Part shown: positions 1 through 7,189 of the stretch, one piece after another
Position numbering within the stretch: position 1 is the first letter of the stretch
Layout: each line of letters opens with the position of its first letter
Source: an uncultured Lachnospiraceae bacterium
GTDB lineage: Bacteria > Bacillota > Clostridia > Lachnospirales > Lachnospiraceae
Assembly (NCBI GenBank): GCA_905199445.1
Contig: CAJKGK010000032.1
Coordinates: forward strand, 1 to 35,163
Reading direction: 5' to 3'
DNA: 35,163 nt
Program-made: the position numbers and the translations under genes
Notes under the pieces: model-generated
What the model was told of the DNA's origin: nothing
The model's database searches: none
Seen by the model: only the letters and a program-made list of their open reading frames with translations

Positions 1-36
1 AGCACACTGTGAAGTTAAAAGAATCTGCAGTGTGCT
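1..36 (-). terminator. Hairpin at window edge, probable terminator of the PAP2 gene
   Basis: Bases 1-9 and 28-36 form a perfect 9-bp inverted repeat (AGCACACTG / CAGTGTGCT) about 30 bases beyond the stop of the minus-strand PAP2 gene. Any T-run that would complete a minus-strand terminator lies outside the window, so this is a likely but unproven terminator. Confidence 0.45.
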
Positions 37-66
37 GCGGGCGCGCTTAAATGGTCTGAATTCTGC

Positions 67-762
67 TTACATGCTCTGTTTTCCTGAGATAAAATTTCTG
101 TTTTTCGTTATGCCTTTTCTTACCATATCCGTAAGAATATCCACAAGCCGGGTTTTGTAGGTGATCACATACAAAATAGCACACAGCACGGCTGCCCAGA
201 ATCCATCGATAATGGAATGCTGTTTTAAAAATACGGTTGACAGGCAAACCGATGCGGCAAAAAGCAGGGAGGCACCGTTAATCCATGGGGATTTGGGGAT
301 ATGCTTGCTGCGGGTGAGCACAATATGGGTGACTAATGCAGCATAGACATGGATGGACGGGCATACATTGGTCGGGTTGTCCATGGCAAAAATCAGAGCA
401 ATGATGTGGGTAAAAATATTACTGCCTGTAATTTCCGGCCTGAAATCTACCTGGGAGGGTAAAATCAGGAAAATCAGCAGGCAGGCCGTGGTGCCTGCAA
501 AAAGGAAAAATGTGCAGTGCAAAAATTCGCTGCGGTCCTTAAACATGAGATAAACAATGGTCAGCCCCACATAAAGATACCACAGAACATATGGAATAAT
601 GAAATATTCATTAAAGGGAATCAGATCATCCAGACTGCTGTGGACCGTGATTACCGGTGTCCGGTAATGGCCTAGCAGAAAGTAGGATAGTGTATACGGA
701 ATAAAGTATAGCAGCACAAGACAATATCTGTGTGTTTGAATCCAGTGTATGATTGTTTTCAT
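67..762 (-). CDS. PAP2-superfamily membrane phosphatase
   Basis: This is a 231-residue polytopic membrane protein with about six hydrophobic segments, of the type 2 phosphatidic acid phosphatase (PAP2) superfamily. The three family motifs can be read: an Arg-Pro pair at residues 108-109, Pro-Ser-Ile-His at 135-138, and His182 followed by Asp186 in the last motif. His138, His182 and Asp186 are the expected catalytic residues. Family members remove phosphate from lipid phosphates or transfer phospho-headgroups at the membrane; the substrate cannot be told here. The start is supported by AGGAGG about 5 bases upstream on the minus strand. The gene stands alone and diverges from the DUF4358 lipoprotein gene across a roughly 235-base AT-rich spacer. 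The third motif has Lys where many members have Arg, which suggests a divergent subgroup. Confidence 0.85.
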   Translation of the reverse strand: MKTIIHWIQTHRYCLVLLYFIPYTLSYFLLGHYRTPVITVHSSLDDLIPFNEYFIIPYVLWYLYVGLTIVYLMFKDRSEFLHCTFFLFAGTTACLLIFLILPSQVDFRPEITGSNIFTHIIALIFAMDNPTNVCPSIHVYAALVTHIVLTRSKHIPKSPWINGASLLFAASVCLSTVFLKQHSIIDGFWAAVLCAILYVITYKTRLVDILTDMVRKGITKNRNFISGKQSM

Positions 763-998
763 AAGGTCCTCCTAGGTTAAGATCATTGTCATTATAATAT
801 AATTACGATATGAACACCATAAATATATTCTAAAGAATTTTTAAAGGTTTATAAAACTGTTAATATTCAGAAAATATTAATGAATTTGCCATAGCTCTTT
901 GGGATAAAATATGTTATCATCGGTTTGTGGCATAAGGAATGATGTATCTGATATCTGTGCCATTTGGAAAAATATGAAATTCAGGAGGAATGAAGAAT

Positions 999-1517
999 AT
1001 GAAAAAAGCAGCAGCAGTGCTTATGGCGGCGTTGATGATGCTGTCTTTGGCTGCATGTCAGAAGAGTGAGGCTAAAAATGTTCCTTTAAACGATATTCTG
1101 GAAGCGGTGAAAACTGCTTACGGCGAAAATTATCTGCCCCAGATGCCTTATGATGCCACGGCTCTTGAGCAGCAGTTTGGCCTGACTCAGGATATGTATG
1201 AGGAAGCCGTAGGCGAAGCGCCGATGATGTCAACCCATGTGGATACATTTGTTGCAGTTAAGGCAAAACCGGGACAGGCAGAAAATGTGGAAAAAGCGTT
1301 TAATAATTACAAGGATTATCTTGTTAATGAAGCCATCAATTACCCTATGAATCTGGGGAAGGTACAGGGGGCGACCGTATATAAGAACGGCGATTATGTA
1401 TTTTTTATTATGCTTGGTGCGATTGACGAGGAATCCCAGAACGAGGAAGATGCTAAAAAATTTGCTGAGGCGCAGAATCAAATCGCAGTGGATGCCATTG
1501 ATGAATTATTAAAGTAA
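999..1517 (+). CDS. DUF4358-like lipoprotein
   Basis: I choose the ATG at 999 rather than the one at 990, because the AGGAGG at 983-988 sits only one base from the first and ten bases from the second. The resulting 172-residue protein begins with a lysine pair, a hydrophobic stretch and a lipobox ending in Leu-Ala-Ala-Cys, so Cys20 should be lipid-modified after signal peptidase II cleavage and anchor the protein outside the membrane. The mature part resembles DUF4358, a small family of unknown function common in Clostridia. Its gene is monocistronic, flanked by the divergent PAP2 gene and a strong terminator. No catalytic motif is visible, and I do not assign a function. Confidence 0.8.
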   Translation: MKKAAAVLMAALMMLSLAACQKSEAKNVPLNDILEAVKTAYGENYLPQMPYDATALEQQFGLTQDMYEEAVGEAPMMSTHVDTFVAVKAKPGQAENVEKAFNNYKDYLVNEAINYPMNLGKVQGATVYKNGDYVFFIMLGAIDEESQNEEDAKKFAEAQNQIAVDAIDELLK

Positions 1518-1551
1518 ATATTACAGATGAATTGCTGAAGTAAGTGATATG

Positions 1552-1603
1552 AAAAAATGAGTTTTTTTGACCGGATTGACGGCCGAAAAAACTCATTTTT
1601 TGA
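1552..1603. terminator. Bidirectional intrinsic terminator
   Basis: A long stem forms between AAAAAATGAGTTTTTT at 1552-1567 and its complement at 1586-1601, ending in T-runs on either strand. It lies between the convergent lipoprotein gene and the ferritin-like gene and can serve both. Confidence 0.85.
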
Positions 1604-1663
1604 TTAATGAAGATTTGGATTATGAAAATTTAGGTGATTAGGCTTCGTGCAATGAAAAAGTGG

Positions 1664-2974
1664 TTATTGACATTTAGGGCAGTCTGAGCTTAAGCCGGCT
1701 ACAGAGTAGCACTCGGGGGTATCTTTGGAAACCCGGGCAAAGGTTGTATTATCACAGGTGCGGCAGCGCAGTGGGGAAACCGGATGGGGACCGGTCTGGA
1801 AGCGATAATCTTCACCTTTGCAGGCAATATATTTTTTGATAATGGCATGTGTTGAAACGCAGTCCACATCGTGATTCACAATGTTTTGGTAGACATAGAA
1901 CGGATCATTGCCAGGCAGCGCGGACAGGGGAACAACACATTCTTTTTGCTGGGTATTTCCCGAAGTGGTTCTTAAAATTTCACGGACATAATCAATGTTG
2001 GGACCCAGAACAAGAATCTCCGGGAAGTCACCGCAGGGAATGACCTGCTGCCATTCTTTGTGCTCATATTTACAAAGCAGCCGGGCCGCCTGATGCAGGT
2101 GGGAAATTTCCTGAACAAGGCATTCTTCCCAAATCCTGCGGATATACAGATCACACTCGGTCTGCATACAGGAGTAGTAGAGGTAACATTCAGTATATTC
2201 GTGCATGAGTAAATCTTCAAGCCAGGTAACCCGGGTGTCTTTGAGGCTTTCATATTGACTGACATGTTGTTCCTCAATCATTCCGATTTCCTGATACATG
2301 CGCCGCCCGATGTCGGATTTACAGTAAAGCGGGGCTACATTCATGTAATAATTCATTGTCTGTTGTTCGGCGGCTGTAATAATATTTACATGGAGCTTTG
2401 TCAGCATAGATGCCGCAGGATTGCTGATATATTTGAAAATGCTGTCCTTAGGCCATCGATGCTCGGATATGGTCGGGCGGCCGGGCATGATTTCTGTATA
2501 TCCGCCGACTAGTTTTTTGGGATCAGTCCCATATTCCAGATCTAAGAGGTTTGAATATCTGTACAGATGGTCAAAGTCCTCCAATAAGGCAAAATCCAGG
2601 GCATTACGGACGTTGCAGTCGGTTTCTCTGCGGGCCATCACAGCAGTCAGATCAACGGCCAGCTGTTCATAAGACAGGGTATGTTCAAGAATGGTTTCAT
2701 TTTTGGGTTTAAGACAGGCAATTCGTTTTTGCTGCTGCTGTTCGGTTCGCCGTGTCATGGCCAGCTCCCGCCTTAAATCATTATCCGGACAGTGGCGGGA
2801 GAAATTTCTTGAAAACCACTGGGCTTCAAATTCGGTACCATTCATGAGAATGATTCTTGTTTTGGTGTAAGGATCCACAGTTTCCGTGTTGTATGGCTTT
2901 GGATACATGGTATTCCAGTCCATATAGGTTTTTTCAACTGGGATCGGCTTTTCCTCAAATGGATTAAAACGCAT
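1664..2974 (-). CDS. Large ferritin-like diiron protein with C-terminal CxxC motifs
   Basis: I do not recognise a named family for this 436-residue protein, but its centre carries a complete ferritin-like carboxylate diiron pattern: Glu203, Glu234-x2-His237, Glu262 and Glu289-x2-His292, with spacings of 31, 28 and 27 residues as expected for a four-helix bundle. A preceding helical region (about 93-147), with Glu and His residues near 97-103 and 132-136, could be a second, degenerate bundle or an extension. The C-terminus has two CxxC pairs (404-407 and 432-435), which suggests a zinc ribbon or rubredoxin-like metal knuckle. This combination recalls rubrerythrin, but the protein is more than twice as long. 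It has no signal peptide or membrane segment, so it should be cytoplasmic. AAAGGAG lies about 8 bases before the start. The gene diverges from a Fur-family regulator, which fits a role in iron or oxidative stress, though this is inference. Confidence 0.65.
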   Translation of the reverse strand: MRFNPFEEKPIPVEKTYMDWNTMYPKPYNTETVDPYTKTRIILMNGTEFEAQWFSRNFSRHCPDNDLRRELAMTRRTEQQQQKRIACLKPKNETILEHTLSYEQLAVDLTAVMARRETDCNVRNALDFALLEDFDHLYRYSNLLDLEYGTDPKKLVGGYTEIMPGRPTISEHRWPKDSIFKYISNPAASMLTKLHVNIITAAEQQTMNYYMNVAPLYCKSDIGRRMYQEIGMIEEQHVSQYESLKDTRVTWLEDLLMHEYTECYLYYSCMQTECDLYIRRIWEECLVQEISHLHQAARLLCKYEHKEWQQVIPCGDFPEILVLGPNIDYVREILRTTSGNTQQKECVVPLSALPGNDPFYVYQNIVNHDVDCVSTHAIIKKYIACKGEDYRFQTGPHPVSPLRCRTCDNTTFARVSKDTPECYSVAGLSSDCPKCQ

Positions 2975-3044
2975 GGGCAGACTCCTTTAAAACCCGCTTC
3001 AGATGAAGTCAGGGCATCCCCGAAAAAGGCCGGGGGTGTGAATG

Positions 3045-3058
3045 AATGACGTGTCATT
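3045..3058. promoter_or_regulatory. Inverted repeat in the divergent ferritin-like/fur promoter region
   Basis: AATGAC and GTCATT are separated by two bases, forming a 6-2-6 inverted repeat about 70 bases upstream of the ferritin-like start. It is a candidate operator, possibly for the adjacent Fur-family protein. It does not match the textbook Fur, PerR or Zur boxes. Confidence 0.35.
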
Positions 3059-3107
3059 GATAATATATGCGTGACTTGAAAATATATGACTGCCATGGAA
3101 GGCGCAG

Positions 3108-3136
3108 TTTTCATTTATGCCGGTGTGGTGTATAAT
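3108..3136 (+). promoter_or_regulatory. Candidate promoter of the fur-cyclase operon
   Basis: A perfect -10 hexamer TATAAT at 3131-3136 is preceded by a weak -35 (TTTTCA, 3108-3113) with a 17-base spacer, about 50 bases before the fur start. Confidence 0.55.
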
Positions 3137-3185
3137 AAAATATGATGATTAATGAACATGTTTATGAAATGGGAGTAAAGTCATT

Positions 3186-3635
3186 ATGGAAAATCGAAAT
3201 AAAAAGCAGAAAAATGACACAGCCCGGAGAAATACCCATCAAAAAGCGGTAATTTTAGACTTTATCCGGACAAACGGACACCGCCATTTAAGGGCTGAGG
3301 ATATTCTGGCAGAGCTTGAGGCTAAGGGAGAGCCTGTAGGGAAGGCTACGGTTTATCGTTTTTTGAAGGTGCTGGAAAACGAAGGACAGATTCGGCGATA
3401 TATGATTTCCGATAAGGTGCCGGCCTGTTATCAGTATATGGGAGATCATCCTGAATGCAGGGAACATTGTCATCTCATGTGCAGCGGCTGCGGCTGTCTG
3501 ATCCATGTGGAAAGTTCGGTTATTAAACGATTTGCTGGTGAGATGCTTGCAAATGAGGACTTTTTAATTGATGAAAGTAAAACTGTATTTTATGGTCTGT
3601 GTGGTTCATGCAGGCGAAAACAGAAAGGGGAGTAA
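3186..3635 (+). CDS. Fur-family metal-responsive regulator
   Basis: This 149-residue protein has the Fur layout: an N-terminal winged helix ending in the recognition-helix sequence KATVYRFLKVLE, and a C-terminal dimerisation domain with the structural zinc site Cys99-x2-Cys102 and Cys139-x2-Cys142. The sensory region holds His34, Cys81, Cys91, His94, Cys95 and His96. By eye, the positions of the two Asp ligands of Bacillus PerR (85 and 104) are Gln83 and His107 here, which argues against a peroxide-sensing PerR and leaves Zur-like or Fur-like sensing open. A seven-residue stretch between Met85 and His94 looks like an insertion relative to PerR. The gene is divergent from the ferritin-like gene and is followed after two bases by the cyclase gene, so the two are translationally coupled. 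Confidence 0.85.
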   Translation: MENRNKKQKNDTARRNTHQKAVILDFIRTNGHRHLRAEDILAELEAKGEPVGKATVYRFLKVLENEGQIRRYMISDKVPACYQYMGDHPECREHCHLMCSGCGCLIHVESSVIKRFAGEMLANEDFLIDESKTVFYGLCGSCRRKQKGE

Positions 3636-3637
3636 CG

Positions 3638-4342
3638 ATGTCTGAAAAAAATATTTTATTTACTGATCATACTCGGTCAGGGGATCATGCTGCGCGTACA
3701 TATATGGATGTTACTTATCCGGTGAATGATAAGCTTTTGATTTATCCTGGTGACCCGATTTATGAGCATCATCGTCATCTGAGTATCGCCAACGGGGATT
3801 TGTGCAACGTGGGACGAATTTCAATGGGCTGTCATACAGGAACTCATATGGATGCACCATATCACTTTATAAAAGATGGGCTTACCATTGATCAACTGGA
3901 TTTGAACCGGTTTAACGGTACAGCAAGGGTAATCGAGTTTGACCAATCCGGAGATATTGATGTACAGTTTTTGGAAAAACAGCAGATTGTTTCAGGTGAA
4001 CGGCTGATTTTTAAAACAAGAAATACGGCTCGTTTTGCCGGACAGACACTGCTGGATGATTATACGGCGATCTCAGCGGATGGCGCACGTTATCTTGCCG
4101 ATTTACAGGTAGGCTGTATTGGTATTGATTATCTTACGATTGAACCGGCTTCAAGTTCCTGCGGCCATGTGCATCAGATGATTCTCGGGGCAGGGATTCC
4201 GGTAATTGAGACTTTAAATCTTAAGGGGGTGGCTCCGGGAATTTATAAACTTTGCTGCCTGCCCCTAAAGCTTGAGGGCATGGACGGCAGTCCGGTCAGG
4301 GCCCTGCTTTTTCCCTGCGGAATGGGACAGAGGCCTGAATAG
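3638..4342 (+). CDS. Cyclase / kynurenine formamidase-like metal hydrolase
   Basis: A 234-residue member of the cyclase family (kynurenine formamidase type). The signature HxGTHxDxPxHF is complete at residues 66-77, supplying the His and Asp residues that bind the catalytic metals. The start at 3638 is preceded by AAAGGGGAG inside the end of the fur gene and only two bases after its stop, so the pair is almost certainly co-translated. Relatives hydrolyse N-formylkynurenine, isatin or other cyclic or formyl amides. No tryptophan-degradation genes are nearby, so the true substrate is unknown. Coupling to a Fur-family gene suggests that metal status controls this enzyme, or that it uses Zn or Mn whose supply is sensed. 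That part is inference. Confidence 0.85.
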   Translation: MSEKNILFTDHTRSGDHAARTYMDVTYPVNDKLLIYPGDPIYEHHRHLSIANGDLCNVGRISMGCHTGTHMDAPYHFIKDGLTIDQLDLNRFNGTARVIEFDQSGDIDVQFLEKQQIVSGERLIFKTRNTARFAGQTLLDDYTAISADGARYLADLQVGCIGIDYLTIEPASSSCGHVHQMILGAGIPVIETLNLKGVAPGIYKLCCLPLKLEGMDGSPVRALLFPCGMGQRPE

Positions 4343-4362
4343 ATTAAACATGCAAAAAGACA

Positions 4363-4391
4363 TTGCAAATTTAGGAAAACGCGATTATAAT
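4363..4391 (+). promoter_or_regulatory. Promoter of the hydratase gene
   Basis: TTGCAA at 4363-4368 and TATAAT at 4386-4391 are separated by 17 bases, a good vegetative-type promoter. Transcription would start near 4398, leaving a leader of about 95 bases. Confidence 0.7.
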
Positions 4392-4408
4392 AACATTAAA
4401 TTGGATTC

Positions 4409-4418
4409 TTGTATACAA
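4409..4418. promoter_or_regulatory. Palindromic operator candidate TTGTATACAA
   Basis: A perfect 10-base palindrome lies about 18 bases downstream of the -10 box, where a bound repressor would block transcription. The sequence resembles operators of FadR-subfamily GntR regulators. No GntR gene lies in this window. Confidence 0.5.
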
Positions 4419-4492
4419 TCCTTTAATTTTACCTTAGTTCAGAATAATACAGGAAGCGGTTTGGAATGTCTGAACCAGACAAGGAGGTTCCC

Positions 4493-6775
4493 ATGATTAA
4501 ATTACATAACAGCGGTGCGTACCTGATTAATGGTACACATATTGTGCCCGATGGCCCGCAGGCTGCAGAGGAGATCGCGGCGAAAACCGGATGCGCGGTA
4601 ACAAAAGAGGCAGCTGCAAAAGGTACTATTGCGTATGGTATTTTGGAAAAACATAATACATCTTCAGATATGAAAAAGCTTAAAATTAAGTTTGATAAGC
4701 TTACATCCCATGATATTACCTTTGTAGGAATTATTCAGACAGCGAGAGCCTCAGGGCTTGAGAAGTTTCCGGTTCCCTATGTGCTTACCAACTGCCATAA
4801 CAGCCTTTGTGCGGTTGGCGGTACCATTAATGAAGATGACCATATGTTTGGTCTGACCTGTGCCAAAAAGTACGGTGGTGTTTATGTACCACCCCATCAG
4901 GCGGTGATTCATCAGTTTGCCAGAGAAATGCTGGCCGGCGGTGGTCTGATGATTCTGGGTTCGGACAGCCATACCCGTTATGGGGCCCTGGGCACCATGA
5001 CTGTAGGTGAAGGGGGCCCGGAGCTTGTAAAGCAGCTGCTTAACAAAACTTATGACATTAATATGCCTGGCGTTGTGGGGGTTTATATGACTGGAAAGCC
5101 TATTCCCGGCGTAGGCCCTCAGGATATTGCACTGGCAATTATTGGTCAGGTATTTGCCAACGGTTATGTCAATAATAAAGTTATGGAATTTGTAGGCCCG
5201 GGTGTGGATAATTTAAGTGTGGATTTCAGAATCGGCGTGGATGTCATGACAACGGAGACAACCTGTCTGTCCTCGATCTGGAAAACCGATGATGCGGTTA
5301 AGGAATTTTATGATATTCACGGCCGCAGTCAGGATTACAAAGAATTAAACCCGGCCGATGTTGCTTATTATGATGGTATGATTGAAATTGATCTCAGCCA
5401 GATTCGTCCAATGATTGCCATGCCGTTCCATCCAAGCAATACATACACCATTGAGGAGCTTAATGCCAACCTGATGGATATTTTAGATGATGTGGAAAAG
5501 AAGGCGCTGGTCAGCTTAGATGGTGCCGTTAATTTTACGTTAAAGGATAAAGTGAGAAACGGAAAGCTTTATGTGGAGCAAGGGATTATCGCCGGCTGTG
5601 CCGGCGGCGGTTTTGAGAATATATGCGATGCCGCAGATATCTTAAAAGGAAAAAGCATTGGACCTGATGCGTTTACGCTGAGTGTTTATCCGGCCAGTAC
5701 GCCGATTTATATGGAGCTTGTTAAAAATGGTGCGGTTGCCAGCCTGTTGGGCAGCGGTGCGATTGTCAAGACTGCTTTTTGCGGCCCGTGTTTTGGCGCA
5801 GGAGATACACCGGCAAATAATGCGTTTAGTATTCGTCATTCTACAAGAAACTTCCCGAACCGGGAAGGTTCCAAGCTTCAGAGCGGTCAGATTGCTTCGG
5901 TTGCGCTTATGGATGCCCGTTCTATTGCGGCTACGGCAGCCAATAAAGGCTATTTGACAGCGGCGACAGATATTGATGTGAATTTTGGAAAACCTAAATA
6001 TTTCTTTGATAAAACAATTTATGAGAACCGCGTTTTTGACAGCAAGGGTGTAGCCGATCCTTCTGTGGAAATCAAGTTTGGACCTAATATTAAAGACTGG
6101 CCGGCCATGGAAGCTTTGACAGATAACCTTGTTTTGAAAGTTGTATCTGAGATTCATGATCCGGTGACAACAACAGATGAGCTGATTCCGTCCGGAGAGA
6201 CGTCTTCTTACCGTTCCAATCCTTTAGGACTGGCAGAATTTGCACTTTCCAGAAAGGATCCGGCCTATGTAGGCCGCGCCAAAGCGGTTCAGCGCGCAGA
6301 ACAGGCCCGTGTGGCCAAAACAAAGCCGGAAGAAGCTCTGGCTGAGATGGGACCCGTGTTTGAGACAATATGCAAAGCCAATCCTCAGGTGAACTACAGC
6401 AATACAGGTATAGGAAGTACTATTTTTGCGGTAAAACCAGGGGATGGATCTGCCCGTGAGCAGGCGGCGTCCTGTCAGAAGGTTCTTGGCGGCTGGGCAA
6501 ATATTGCCAATGAATATGCCACAAAACGTTATCGTTCTAATCTGATTAACTGGGGAATGCTGCCTTTTATCATTGATGAAGGTGAGCTGCCTTTTGCCAA
6601 TGGCGATTATTTGTTTATCCCCGGAATCCGTCAGGCCGTGATTGATCAGGCCAGGGAAATTAAGGCTTATGTGGTCGGAGACGGTCTTCGGGAATTTACC
6701 CTGAAAATGGGCGAACTGACAGAGGATGAGCGTACAATTATTCTCAAAGGCTGCCTGATTAATTACTATCGCGAT
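4493..6775 (+). CDS. Aconitase-superfamily hydratase (YbhJ-like)
   Basis: The ATG at 4493 follows AAGGAGG with good spacing and gives 761 residues, close to the length of E. coli YbhJ. The last codon ends at 6775, followed by a TAG stop at 6776-6778. The aconitase core is evident: Ser-Asp-Ser-His-Thr around residues 157-161, the [4Fe-4S] ligands Cys369, Cys430 and Cys433 (the last two in CGPC), and an active-site stretch RNFPNREG near 452-459. The C-terminal swivel domain has DGSAREQA (651-658) in place of the usual GSSREHA loop, so the substrate-binding Ser-Arg pair is kept. The family adds or removes water on carboxylic acids. YbhJ-type proteins have no firmly established substrate, and there are no citrate synthase or isocitrate dehydrogenase genes nearby, so this is probably not the TCA-cycle aconitase. 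The gene has its own promoter and operator candidate. Confidence 0.85.
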
Positions 6776-6796
6776 TAGGATATTTTAAAGTTGTGG

Positions 6797-6824
6797 TTGA
6801 CAGCTCCGTTTTTTGTGTTAGAAT
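6797..6824 (+). promoter_or_regulatory. Promoter of the pheST T-box transcript
   Basis: TTGACA at 6797-6802 and TAGAAT at 6819-6824 have a 16-base spacer, with an extended -10 TGT directly upstream of the hexamer. Transcription should begin near 6831, just before the T-box leader. Confidence 0.75.
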
Positions 6825-6837
6825 ATTTAGCAGATGT

Positions 6838-7104
6838 AAAAGCTGTGATCGTGTCAGTAAGCATGGATTTTCTTTACAGAGAGAGGAGGCCACCGGCTGT
6901 AAGCTTCCTTAAGTTCAGATCCGTTGCCCAATTTCCCACGGGAGCTGCATTTTTGAACGGAGCTGTCCGGCTACAAGTAGAGGATGACGCTTCATGCACG
7001 TTACGCATGTGAATGAGTGCTTTTAAGGGCCATGCCTTTAAAAGAATCAGGGTGGTACCGCGGAAATTATAATTTCGCCCCTTGTTTTTGAGGGGCGTTT
7101 TTTT
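6838..7104 (+). promoter_or_regulatory. T-box riboswitch (phenylalanine tRNA-sensing) with terminator
   Basis: The leader carries the hallmark T-box sequence AGGGTGGTACCGCGG at 7049-7063 in the antiterminator, followed by an intrinsic terminator with stem CGCCCC/GGGGCG (7076-7081 and 7092-7097) and a T-run. Stem I features are also visible: AGAGAG-like sequence near 6879, and the distal GCTGTAAGC. The antiterminator bulge reads TGGT, which fits an A discriminator base on the tRNA. A run of four T at 6951-6954 before GAAC is a plausible site for a UUU specifier codon, but I could not fold Stem I with certainty. Phenylalanine specificity rests mainly on the downstream pheST. Uncharged tRNA should turn the operon on. 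Confidence 0.93.
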
Positions 7105-7189
7105 ATGCAGTTTTTTATGCTCAATAAAACGCTCCAAGCCTGGAAAAGCTTTTTTCAAGGTTAAATTTTCACAGAAAGGAAGAATAAGC

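Noticed and set aside
3186..3635. Calling the Fur-family gene PerR because of the ferritin-like neighbour
   Set aside because: The residues at the two PerR Asp-ligand positions are Gln83 and His107 by eye, so peroxide sensing by the PerR mechanism is not supported.
5642..6157. Open frame of 171 codons on the minus strand inside the hydratase gene
   Set aside because: It is antisense to conserved aconitase motifs, including the iron-sulfur cysteines, and has no independent support.
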